Below are positions 20,285 through 28,720 of a DNA stretch of 64,000 nt, one piece after another (position 1 is the first letter of the stretch; each line of letters starts with the position of its first letter). The notes under the pieces were generated by a model. The model was not told the origin of the DNA. It did not search any database and worked only from the letters and a program-made list of their open reading frames with translations. The translations under genes and the position numbers were made by a program. The DNA is from Nitrosomonas communis. GTDB taxonomy: Bacteria; Pseudomonadota; Gammaproteobacteria; Burkholderiales; Nitrosomonadaceae. The stretch is taken from assembly GCF_900114745.1 (NCBI RefSeq), contig NZ_FOUB01000006.1, forward strand, positions 1 through 64,000. The letters are read 5' to 3'.

Positions 20285-21122
20285 GATACCCCCAGAAAAT
20301 GTTTGCGGTAGCGGTTTGGTAAATCTTTCATTTGCAATAACATAGGTAAATCAGCAGTATTAAAGTGAGGATCCCAGGCAGGCCCTCCTAATACTTTTGC
20401 TCCTAAGTGGAGATAACCTTTAAGCAGGGTAGGTGGGTCAATTTTTAAAGTTTGATCCAAGCAATCAATTGGCAAAGGAAAACGTGGTCTGACTTGATAG
20501 TGGGTACTCACCATATACTGATCCCGGACCTGGCGCCAAATACTTGCAGCTGCATCCCCCGAACATATTCGCTTATTGCCACTTAAACTCATATTCATCG
20601 GTATGCTAACGCAACCTATCAGATAGCTTAACTTCTTAAATGCCATAAAACTGATCAATGCTGTCCATAACGCTTTGATAACACTTCCATTACGATAATC
20701 TTTGTGCACGCAGCTTCGGCCTAATTCAGCCATATGCTCTCGCAATGGTTGCAAGGAAGATAAATCAAATTCACCTTCGATGTATGTTCTTCCTGCAAGC
20801 TGGGCTTGTTGGGGCGTCAATACGCGGCAAGTGCCAATGACCTGCCAAGTTCACGATCTCGCACGAGTAAGTGCTCACAATACTCATCAAAATCATCGAT
20901 ATCAAAACCAGGAATATGAGTTGGAAGAATTGCACCCATTTCATCAGCGAAAACGGCATATCGCAACTTCTGTGCTTCACGAATTTCACTTTGACGTTTT
21001 GCCCATGTGGTCACGATATTTGGCTTTCTCACTCTATCTGTAGAAGCGAGTGGCGCAGCTCTGGGAGCTGGAATTATTTTTTGTGTAGAAATATAGGATT
21101 GGATATTGAGTGGCGCAATCAT
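20281..21122 (-). pseudogene. OlsB-like N-acyltransferase (GNAT), frameshifted
   Basis: Two frames together give one OlsB/COG3176-type protein of about 280 residues. The first (to 20817) has REAQKLRYAVFADEMGA and DIDDFDEYCEHLLVRD; the second (from about 20845) continues VIGTCRVLTPQQAQLAG, then ELGRSCVHKDYRNGSVI and IGCVSIPMN. The shift falls at GGCAGG (20841-20846): one extra base would restore DRELGQVIGTCRVLTP. OlsB enzymes add a 3-hydroxyacyl chain to ornithine to make lyso-ornithine lipid. AAGGAG precedes the ATG at 21122. The break may be a real mutation or a sequence error. Confidence 0.75.
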
Positions 21123-21299
21123 GTTTGACTCCTTTTATTAATGTTAGGTTATTGGATTATTGGGCTCACTAATTACCTAGCATTTTTTAGGAATTTCATG
21201 AATTTATTATGTCGCTTTTATGAAATTCCTTTGGCGGACTTATTAATCTCAGTCAATTCTTTAAGCAATGATGATTATGGTAGGGCTATCTAAGGGTAA

Positions 21300-21399
21300 T
21301 CCAATTCTGAATCAAACCTGACTTTGTCTGCTTCGCCTTGTCGTATTATTTATACTGTCTGCGGCTCACCTTCGTGTCATATTTGATTTGAAAATGGAA
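21300..21399 (+). repeat. Miniature inverted-repeat element, near-full copy
   Basis: A 100-bp copy in reference orientation with TAA duplicated at 21297-21299 and 21400-21402. The left terminal repeat has several substitutions (tccaattctgaatcaaa). It occupies the 440-bp gap upstream of the olsB-like gene. A GC-rich segment at 21450-21550 follows, in which no gene was recognised. Confidence 0.8.
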
Positions 21400-21566
21400 T
21401 AAAGTAATTAATCCGGAGAACAAACGTTTCTGGACAAATTTTCGCAAACCCAATTGGTACCATTGGCTTTCGCGGACGTTAGCGGGAGATTTGTAGTATT
21501 TTTCCGCTCCCGCTTCGCGCCAATACTCACGGATATTAGCTTGGCGCAGAATACGTTTTTCAATAG

Positions 21567-22553
21567 TCAGCTAAGCGCAGGGGGCTGGGCTGTTTGAATC
21601 AATACTCTGATGGGTTTTTGACTGATACTGAATTTTATTGTGCTTCCAGCTTCAATATCACGGTTGCGAAAATAATCCCCATCTACCTGAAGAGGGTAGG
21701 AGGGTTCATGTAAGGTAAGTGATATGCTTTCTCCTGAAAAATATTGTAGAGGAAATCCCGCAGGCTTGTGTCGAAGCATTCGTAATGCTTTGATCAATTC
21801 ATGTTGACGTTTTGCCCCAGGTAAAAAACCAAGGACAAGCTTTTTTAAAGATGGGCTAGCGGTAGGAACAAGTTGTAAATTTCTTGCATAAGCTGCGCTA
21901 TTAGCCACAATGACATAGCCTGATTTGCGATCAATGACAGCTTGCCCATTAATATGGACCGTCACGATAGGATGGTGTAAAGAAACTAACGCATTAAATC
22001 CGCTCCAAACGTAAGTCGAATCATTGATCGGTCCTTTTCGTCTGCCAATCCGCTTGATGGTTAGTGAATCAAAACCCATCGAGGCCATAATAAAGAAGGG
22101 TTTTTCTCCCTGAATCCCATTGCCGCTGATCAGGCCATAAAATTGCTCCAGGCATCTTCCATAAGTTATAGCTTGCAGCAAATCCTCTGGGTTTGCACTC
22201 ATTCCATAGGAATGGGCAAATAAGGATTCGTTTCCACCGGGAACCATGTAAACGGGGGTATTTGTTTTACTAAGCAAAGGAAGGAGTTTTCTGACTGTTC
22301 CATCACCCCCGACCACTACTATAAGATCATGCCCTGTCATGGCTGTCTCGAGAAGCTTGTATGATTTCATTTTTTTCTTTGACTCGCAAACTTCCACAGC
22401 CATCCCATGATTAGCAAGGAATTTCCCGTATTCATGGGCTAATGACTCGGTATTGCCAGCACTGGAGATAGGATTGAAAATAATTAATACTTTTTGGGGT
22501 GAGGGAATGTTAATCAGTGTTCCCTTTTGCAGAAATGAGCTTTCATTTTTCAC
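21567..22553 (-). CDS. Diacylglycerol-kinase-family lipid kinase (YegS/DagK-like)
   Basis: A 328-residue protein with the DAGK catalytic fold: VLIIFNPISSAGNTE near the N-terminus, VVVGGDGTVRKLLPLL (nucleotide loop GGDGT) and MVPGGNESLFAHSYG, followed by the beta-rich C-terminal half (VTVHINGQAVIDRKSGY, LQVDGDYFRN). It would phosphorylate diacylglycerol or a related lipid alcohol. The usual GT-x-N-x-(L/F)A loop reads GGNESLFA here. The start is GTG at 22553, without a clear ribosome-binding site; no in-frame ATG is near. It lies upstream of the olsB-like operon on the same strand but is separated from it by 440 bp. Confidence 0.85.
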   Translation of the reverse strand: MKNESSFLQKGTLINIPSPQKVLIIFNPISSAGNTESLAHEYGKFLANHGMAVEVCESKKKMKSYKLLETAMTGHDLIVVVGGDGTVRKLLPLLSKTNTPVYMVPGGNESLFAHSYGMSANPEDLLQAITYGRCLEQFYGLISGNGIQGEKPFFIMASMGFDSLTIKRIGRRKGPINDSTYVWSGFNALVSLHHPIVTVHINGQAVIDRKSGYVIVANSAAYARNLQLVPTASPSLKKLVLGFLPGAKRQHELIKALRMLRHKPAGFPLQYFSGESISLTLHEPSYPLQVDGDYFRNRDIEAGSTIKFSISQKPIRVLIQTAQPPALS

Positions 22554-23107
22554 GGAAAATTAATAGTTATTTAATTAACTAATTACTTTATTAAATTAGT
22601 GGAGTAATTTATTTTGTAAATACCATGAGATAAATTACACCCCTCTTTAAGCAGCCAGATATATTCGTTGAAATCAACGTAAGCCATAATATGAATGCTA
22701 GCGGAACGCTAACAGTTGATGATGACAAACAAATGACAGGATGGTGAAAGTTTCGTGTATAAACGATCAATCGAAATGAGAAAAAACCTCGGTATTTTTT
22801 TCTTCATCAGGAATACGTGTTTCTACTTATTTATTGTTTCTCGTTGGTAATCTAAGATAAACCATGTCTCGGTTATTGATCTTTCCTGCATCTTATAAGC
22901 ATGCAGAGAAAATCGTATGAACAGGCATAAGCAGATGAAAGAAAAAGTAGATAGCAAGAGGGTCAGTCAGGATTACGTTGCTAATTGATAGAGCATGATA
23001 GAGCAGCGATTGAGTAATTTATGCAAGTTTCATCAGTCGCTAGCGTTATGGATACTGATTGGCCAAGCTTCCGAGAAATTTCGTCCCTTTAGATAAGGAG
23101 AACTATC
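22554..23107. other. Divergent promoter region, no gene recognised
   Basis: A 554-bp gap between the divergent lipid kinase and Hsp20 genes. It is AT-rich. A good ribosome-binding site (AAGGAGA) lies at 23095-23101 before hsp20. No sequence convincingly like the heat-shock promoter was found by eye. Confidence 0.4.
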
Positions 23108-23584
23108 ATGAAAAGTACCCAGCAATCATCTTCATCTCTGCAAAGTGAATCAAATGCTACGCAACCATCTTCAACTCAGCCTAGTATCATTGCTCGATCT
23201 GATCTGCTTGCTACTGTTGAGGATTGGCTTGGTAACTTAGGCATACGTATAGGCGAATTGTCAGTAATGAAAGTCGATTTATCAGAAAGTGATACTGAAT
23301 ACACTATTCTTGCTGATATCCCCGGTGTAAATAAAGAGAACATAAAAGTTGATTTAGAAAGTAACCGTATTTCGATCAAGGTTGAAAAAAAGAAAGAGAC
23401 GGAACAAAAAGAAGGTGAAAGACTCATCTCTAGAGAACGTTCCTTTGAATCTATCACCCGTTCTATCAGGCTGGATGAGGAAATAGATGTGAACAAAGCT
23501 CAAGCCAAGTATGAAAATGGTGTGCTAAGATTGACAATACCAAAGAAACATGTGAAAGCTGTTAAGCAGCTTGAGATCAAGTAA
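23108..23584 (+). CDS. Small heat-shock protein, Hsp20/alpha-crystallin family
   Basis: An ATP-independent holdase of 158 residues. A Ser/Gln/Thr-rich N-terminus (1-30) is followed by a tryptophan-containing helix (VEDWLGNLGIRIGEL) and an alpha-crystallin domain (about 52-148) with ILADIPGVNKENIKVDLESN, ERSFESITRSIRLDEEIDVNKAQAKYENGVLRLTIPKK (A-x-x-x-n-GVL) and a short C-terminal tail ending VKQLEIK. A TTG-initiated GroEL gene follows after 230 bp on the same strand, so both may belong to one stress locus. A close paralogue lies at 37302. Confidence 0.92.
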   Translation: MKSTQQSSSSLQSESNATQPSSTQPSIIARSDLLATVEDWLGNLGIRIGELSVMKVDLSESDTEYTILADIPGVNKENIKVDLESNRISIKVEKKKETEQKEGERLISRERSFESITRSIRLDEEIDVNKAQAKYENGVLRLTIPKKHVKAVKQLEIK

Positions 23585-23814
23585 TTAAAGAGAGGTGAGC
23601 ATTTTCTACTCTGCCAAGGTAGTTATGCCTAGTATGAAATTACACCGTACAAACTTGAGCTACGTGTTACTTTGATTTTATCTTGCGCAAATTTCAGTAA
23701 AAATTATGATTTGGTGAAGAAGATAAACTAGACTCTTGCATCAGTTTATCCGATGGTTATATTGTAGTGAAATAATCAGATCAAGATCATAAAAAATTCA
23801 TTCAGGAGATTCCG

Positions 23815-25410
23815 TTGCCGGCAAAGCAAATCTTGTTTCATGATGCTGTATATTGCAAGATTGTCAGGGGCATGAATATTCTGGCCAATGTAGTCAAGAT
23901 TACACTAGGCCCGTGGGGCCGCAATGTCATTCTCGAGCGCCCTGATGGCCCACCTCTTGTTGCCAATTCTGGCGTAGTGGTGGCGAAGGAAATCGAGCTT
24001 GAAGACAAATTTGAAAATATGGGTGCGATGATGGTGAGAGAAGTTGCCAGCAAAACATCCAGTGTGGCTGGTGATGGTACCACCACTGCAACCATTCTGG
24101 CCCAGGCGATCGTGCACGAAGGGATGAAGTTTGTTACAGCAGGAATGAATCCGATCGATTTGAAGCGCGGCATCGACATAGCGGTTACGGTGATAGTGAA
24201 AGCACTCAAGGAAGTATCCAAACCCTGCTCAACCCGAAAAGAAATTGCTCAGGTGGCGACAATTTCTGCTAATGCGGATACTGAGGTGGGTGAAATTATT
24301 GCTGAAGCCATGGAAAAAATAGGCAAGGAAGGGGTCATTACGGTCGAAGATGGCCAGAGCCTGGAAAACGAATTGGAGATAGTGGAGGGAATGCAGTTTG
24401 ATCGAGGCTACTTATCTCCCTACTTTATCAATAATACAGACAAGCAGAAGGCAGAACTGGATGATCCTTATATCCTTCTGTCTGAAAAGAAAATCAGCAA
24501 TATCCATGACCTATTACCGTTGCTGGAGCAAGTCTCCAAGGCTAATCGGCCATTACTGATCGTTGCAGAGGATGTTGAGGGAGAAGCGCTGGCAACACTG
24601 GTGATCAATAATATTCACGGTATTCTTAAATCTATAGCCGTCAAAGCGCCGGGATTGGGTGACCGACGCAAGGCTATGCTGGAAGATATGGCTATTCTCA
24701 CTGGGGGCACGGTAGTCGCTGAGACAACCGGTCTTCTACTTCAAAAGATGACGCTGCAAGATCTTGGCCAGGCCAAGCGTGTCGAAGTGGATAAGGAAAA
24801 TACTACATTGATTGGCGGAATGGGAAAGATTGAAAAGATTCACAGTCGTGTCAAACAAATTCGCCAACAGATTGAAACATCTTCAAACGATTACGATAAG
24901 GAAAAATTGAAGGAACGTCTCGCCAAGCTTGCTGGCGGAGTGGCAGTCATCAAAGTGGGTGCCGCTACTGAAACGGGAATGAAAGAGAAAAAGAGCAGGA
25001 TTGAAGACGCTTTGCGTGCAGCTCGCGCTGCTGTGGAAGAGGGGATTGGACCAGGTGGAGGGGTTGCCTTATTACGAGCCAGAGCTGCTATCAGTGTACT
25101 AAAAGGTGATAATTCTGAGCAGGATGCTGGTATTCAGATTGTACTGCGGGCGCTAGAAGAGCCTCTACGGCAAATTGTAACCAATGCGGGAGGTGAGCCC
25201 TCTAGCGTGCTGGCCAATGTGTTGAAGAATAGCGGCAACTTTGGTTATAACGCAGCCTCTGGGGAATACGGTAATCTTTTGGAAATGGGCGTTCTCGATC
25301 CCACCAAGGTGACACGTTGTGCCTTGCAGAATGCTGCTTCGATTGCGGGTCTGATTCTTAGTGCCGATGTCATGATCGCTGGATTATCTGAAGAGACTCA
25401 AGCGGTATAA
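23815..25410 (+). CDS. groEL: Divergent orphan GroEL (chaperonin 60) paralogue
   Basis: A 531-residue chaperonin with the full equatorial-intermediate-apical order: [31 protein letters not shown] with Asp87, [46 protein letters not shown] and [14 protein letters not shown]. Unusual points: the position of E. coli Asp52 (in TKDG) is Ser (NSG), Lys51 is Asn, Lys34 is Trp, and the C-terminal Gly-Gly-Met tail is absent (it ends SEETQAV). No groES lies beside it. The start is TTG 23815, supported by AGGAG six bases upstream and alignment with the usual N-terminus. It is probably a specialised second chaperonin; it would depend on a GroES encoded elsewhere. Confidence 0.93.
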   Translation: MPAKQILFHDAVYCKIVRGMNILANVVKITLGPWGRNVILERPDGPPLVANSGVVVAKEIELEDKFENMGAMMVREVASKTSSVAGDGTTTATILAQAIVHEGMKFVTAGMNPIDLKRGIDIAVTVIVKALKEVSKPCSTRKEIAQVATISANADTEVGEIIAEAMEKIGKEGVITVEDGQSLENELEIVEGMQFDRGYLSPYFINNTDKQKAELDDPYILLSEKKISNIHDLLPLLEQVSKANRPLLIVAEDVEGEALATLVINNIHGILKSIAVKAPGLGDRRKAMLEDMAILTGGTVVAETTGLLLQKMTLQDLGQAKRVEVDKENTTLIGGMGKIEKIHSRVKQIRQQIETSSNDYDKEKLKERLAKLAGGVAVIKVGAATETGMKEKKSRIEDALRAARAAVEEGIGPGGGVALLRARAAISVLKGDNSEQDAGIQIVLRALEEPLRQIVTNAGGEPSSVLANVLKNSGNFGYNAASGEYGNLLEMGVLDPTKVTRCALQNAASIAGLILSADVMIAGLSEETQAV

Positions 25411-25469
25411 AGCAAGATAAATAGATTAAACAGATACATCGCTTTTGGGATTGTGGCGCTTGTGATTAA

Positions 25470-26381
25470 TCAGATTTGCAGCCATTGTTGAATCTGTTCC
25501 CGATATTGCGCATACCAGATCCTGCCAATTTCTAATGCTTTTTGCTGGAATGCCGGATTATTTGCAGAATCCATATTACCAGGCATATCATAGTCTTTTA
25601 GATAATGATTAATATATAACACACGATCACCCAATATCTCCTCAGTAATTTTGACATTTGTAATCATTTTCTCTCTAAGTATTAATGAAGCTACCCCTTT
25701 TACTGACCATTGAATTCCGCCATATCCACAGGCTTTAATGCCATTTATAGCGAAACTGCGCCAGCCTGATCCAATGGAAAGCACTTTTATATCGGAATCA
25801 TTCCAAAACCTCTTAGCATGAAGATAGACACTAAGACCTGGATTATTCATACCTATACCTCCATCGATTCGCCAGCTTCCATCTTCCATTTGTACTGGAG
25901 GATAATATGCTGGTGCAGCCGTGCAAGCATCTGCCACTTCGCTAAGAAGAAAATCCGGCTGACTCTCATTGGTGAAAATTTCTAATTGATCCCGGTTAAG
26001 GTTGAAGCTAGGAATCAATATTCGTTTGTTAAGGGATGAGAGCCTTAAGTTTCCTAATTCCTTTTTTAATACTAGGCTTTTTGAGGTACCTTTATATTTG
26101 GGGCGAATTTGCAGGAGATTTAGCAATCTGCTCATCCTATGTTCTGTCATCATTTTTTCTAACATTTTCTCTTGTAGAACAGTATGGATTATCTCTCTGG
26201 CATTCAATGTTCGACCCAGAATTAAACATGCAATCAGCCCTCCAGATGATGAGCCCGCAACCATGTCAAATAAATCGTAAGTGGAAGAACCGCTATCCTC
26301 TTCTAGACAAGCCAAAACGCTAAGTTGAATTAACAGATGGCTACCGCCTCCATCTAAACTTAAAACATATTTGTTTTGCAC
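25470..26381 (-). CDS. Patatin-like phospholipase/acyl hydrolase
   Basis: A lipid acyl hydrolase with a Ser-Asp dyad. Numbered from GTG 26381, the oxyanion-hole glycines are at 11-13 (LDGGGSH, with His where most family members have Arg), the nucleophile Ser45 is in GSSSG, and Asp173 is in RIDGGIG. The frame is open for another 84 bases upstream into the miniature repeat at 26428-26528, adding MKSTKSVSIYKWN-type residues. GTG 26381 is preferred because GGGAG lies seven bases before it and the family usually begins about ten residues before DGGG. The substrate is unknown; the gene is transcribed alone. Confidence 0.85.
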   Translation of the reverse strand: MQNKYVLSLDGGGSHLLIQLSVLACLEEDSGSSTYDLFDMVAGSSSGGLIACLILGRTLNAREIIHTVLQEKMLEKMMTEHRMSRLLNLLQIRPKYKGTSKSLVLKKELGNLRLSSLNKRILIPSFNLNRDQLEIFTNESQPDFLLSEVADACTAAPAYYPPVQMEDGSWRIDGGIGMNNPGLSVYLHAKRFWNDSDIKVLSIGSGWRSFAINGIKACGYGGIQWSVKGVASLILREKMITNVKITEEILGDRVLYINHYLKDYDMPGNMDSANNPAFQQKALEIGRIWYAQYREQIQQWLQI

Positions 26382-26427
26382 AACAGGTCTCCCAGGGTTT
26401 ATGTTACATATGAGAAGCAGGTTATTA

Positions 26428-26528
26428 TTCCATTTATAAATTGAAACAGACTTTGTCGACTTCACCTTGCCGTATTATCTATGCTGTCTGCGGCTCCCCT
26501 TTGAGTCGTTTTTGATTTAGAAATGGAA
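26428..26528 (+). repeat. Miniature inverted-repeat element upstream of the patatin gene
   Basis: A full 101-bp copy in reference orientation with TTA duplicated at 26425-26427 and 26529-26531. It lies 46 bp upstream of the chosen patatin start. Read on the minus strand it supplies an in-frame GTG and 12 codons to the patatin frame. Nothing else was recognised in the rest of the divergent 390-bp gap. Confidence 0.88.
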
Positions 26529-26775
26529 TTAGCTGCAAAGTGGATGTATTTTGCAACCCATAGCTGCTGAATTCTGCAGTACAGCAAAACTTTTGAAGGA
26601 GAACTATACTTTTCATTATTACCCTATAAGTCTCTTTTTAAAAAGTTGAATGGGGAAATGAAGTTTAAAAAGAATTGATTAAACTTTCTTGAAGTTTATG
26701 TTAAATATGGATGCAATCTTCGTTAGGAAAAAATGATCTATCACAGATGAAATGCTTTGCCGATAATGAGTTTTT

Positions 26776-27804
26776 ATGAGTACTACTAATACCTTAAAAC
26801 AGCTATTACCTGAGCTACAACAAATTGAGGAAATTGTTCATTTGGGTAATAAAACAGATTTATGTAGTGAAGTGCTTTGTCATGTATCTTGTGATGGTGG
26901 CATGTTGCCAATTTATGTTTTAACGCTAGGGAATAGCGCAAAAGAAGTGCCGTCCATTACCTATGTTGCAGGTATCCATGGGCTAGAACGCATTGGGACG
27001 CAAGTAGTCATTGCATTTCTAGAAGGTCTGCTAGAACGTTTAAAATGGGATCAGGTTTTGGTTGATATTCTGCAACGGGTACGCATCAATTTTTTACCGC
27101 TTATCAATCCGGTTGGTATGCTTAACTATACCCGCGCGAATGGACGAGGTGTCGATTTGATGCGTAATGCACCCATAGATAGCCATGAAAAGACAATCTG
27201 GCTGGCAGGGGGGCACCGGATTTCATCTTATTTGCCATGGTACCGTGGAAAGATTTCTGAGGGGATGCAGCCTGAAGCACAAGCGTTATGTGATTTTATT
27301 ACCCAGAAGGTTTTCCCTGCGCCGTTCAGCCTGGTTCTGGACTGTCATTCCGGTTTTGGCACTCGTAATCAGATCTGGTTTCCTTATGCCAGAAGCCGGC
27401 TTGAACCTATTAAACATTTAAAAGAAGTTTTTTATCTGCGTAAGCTTTTCATGCAGACTTATCCTTATCAAGATTATCTTTTTGAGCCACAATCACAACA
27501 TTATTTGGTACATGGTGATCTTTGGGATTTTCTTTATTTAAAATCGTTGGCAAGTGATAATATTTTTCTGCCATTAACGCTAGAAATGGGGTCTTGGCGG
27601 TGGATTCGCAAGAATCCGCTGCAGTTACGCCAATTACAGGGTCTTTATCATCCGATAAAACCACACCGGCTTAACCGAGTGCTGAGGGGTCATTTAATAC
27701 TGATGGAATTTCTGCTGCACGCGACTTTATCTTATGAAAACTGGCTTATTAAGAGTGATTCATTGGAATTAGAGCAGCAGGCGCGAACGTTGTGGTACAC
27801 ATGA
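26776..27804 (+). CDS. M14-family zinc carboxypeptidase/amidohydrolase-like protein
   Basis: A 342-residue protein of the M14 / succinylglutamate-desuccinylase type. Zinc ligands are in GIHGLERIG (His68, Glu71), with a third His in LVLDCHSGFGTRNQIW. A Glu in LPLTLEMGSW is at the expected catalytic position. PLINPVGMLNYTRANGRGVDLMRN is the family's substrate-pocket segment. No signal peptide is seen, so the protein is cytoplasmic. Its stop overlaps the start of the alpha/beta hydrolase by four bases, so the two are coupled. It probably cleaves an amide or peptide bond in a small substrate, which is not identifiable. Confidence 0.8.
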   Translation: MSTTNTLKQLLPELQQIEEIVHLGNKTDLCSEVLCHVSCDGGMLPIYVLTLGNSAKEVPSITYVAGIHGLERIGTQVVIAFLEGLLERLKWDQVLVDILQRVRINFLPLINPVGMLNYTRANGRGVDLMRNAPIDSHEKTIWLAGGHRISSYLPWYRGKISEGMQPEAQALCDFITQKVFPAPFSLVLDCHSGFGTRNQIWFPYARSRLEPIKHLKEVFYLRKLFMQTYPYQDYLFEPQSQHYLVHGDLWDFLYLKSLASDNIFLPLTLEMGSWRWIRKNPLQLRQLQGLYHPIKPHRLNRVLRGHLILMEFLLHATLSYENWLIKSDSLELEQQARTLWYT

Positions 27805-28565
27805 GGTATTGCGAGCATTTTGTATTGATTCGGGGACTGTTGCGTGAAACAAGACATTGGGGGGTGTTTCCCGAGTATCTGCAGCAACAGTTCCCCCATG
27901 CGAATATTATTAGGCTGGATATTCCTGGTAATGGTCGGTTGTATCATGCCACTAGCCCAAAAACGATTACAGCCATGACAGAAGCATTGCGTGAGAAAGT
28001 GTCCAAAAGTCAGCCGCTCAGACTGATTGCACTTTCCATGGGAGGGATGATCGCGATTGATTGGATGATGCGCTACCCGGATGAAGTGGAAGCGGCAGTT
28101 TTAATCAATACCAGTGCCAGACCGCTTTCTCCGTTTTACCACCGTTTACGCTGGACGATTTACCCCTATGTGATAAAAATGTTTTTTCGGTCAGCTTTGC
28201 AGAAGGAATCAGATATTCTGACTCTGACTTCAAACCGCCACAGCCACAACAGTAAATTGCTTGCGTCCTGGCAACAATGGCAACAAGAAAACCCAGTGTC
28301 AACTGTCAGTGCCAGAAACCAATTCCTGGCTGCGTTAAAATTTTCGGTAACTTCTAAACCGAAGCAACCAGTACTCATTGTAACCAGTCAAGCTGATCGC
28401 TTGGTTGATTATCGCTGTAGTCTGAAATTGGCGCAGACTTGGCAAACAGACTATGCACAGCATGATACGGCTGGCCATGATCTATCACTGGATGAACCAG
28501 AATGGCTGGCAAATATCATCAAGCAATGGTTTAACTCTGATCTTTCTTCAACAGCTGGAGTTTAA
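27801..28565 (+). CDS. Alpha/beta-hydrolase-fold protein
   Basis: A 254-residue hydrolase. The nucleophile elbow is IALSMGGM with Ser79 (Ala in place of the first Gly of G-x-S-x-G). The acid is in VTSQADRLVD and the His in DTAGHDLSLDEP. RLDIPGNGR is the usual oxyanion-hole region. I take ATG 27801, which overlaps the upstream stop as ATGA; the longer frame would begin at 27792. Pairing with an M14 amidase suggests joint processing of a small ester or amide compound; this is inference. Confidence 0.85.
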   Translation: MRYCEHFVLIRGLLRETRHWGVFPEYLQQQFPHANIIRLDIPGNGRLYHATSPKTITAMTEALREKVSKSQPLRLIALSMGGMIAIDWMMRYPDEVEAAVLINTSARPLSPFYHRLRWTIYPYVIKMFFRSALQKESDILTLTSNRHSHNSKLLASWQQWQQENPVSTVSARNQFLAALKFSVTSKPKQPVLIVTSQADRLVDYRCSLKLAQTWQTDYAQHDTAGHDLSLDEPEWLANIIKQWFNSDLSSTAGV

Positions 28566-28568
28566 ATA

Positions 28569-28611
28569 AGCCTAGATTTTTCATTAGAAGATCTTCCTAG
28601 TGGAAAATCTG
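28569..28611. repeat. Abutting IS1380-type ends (hairpin remnant)
   Basis: The sequence joins a left end (cctagatttttcattagaag) to a right end (cttcctagtggaaaatctgag) that both resemble the terminal repeats of the IS1380-like element at 16519-18133. The 13-bp arms pair with two mismatches and could form a hairpin after the hydrolase gene. I read it as a deletion remnant or a minimal non-autonomous derivative. Confidence 0.5.
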
Positions 28612-28720
28612 AGTTCAATTCTTCGAGCACATTTTCTTCGAGTAATTTCTACGTCATTTCTTGGTCATATTGATCATATATCTTAACCAGTATTAAATTT
28701 GTATAGTGGGGAGAAGGTAT

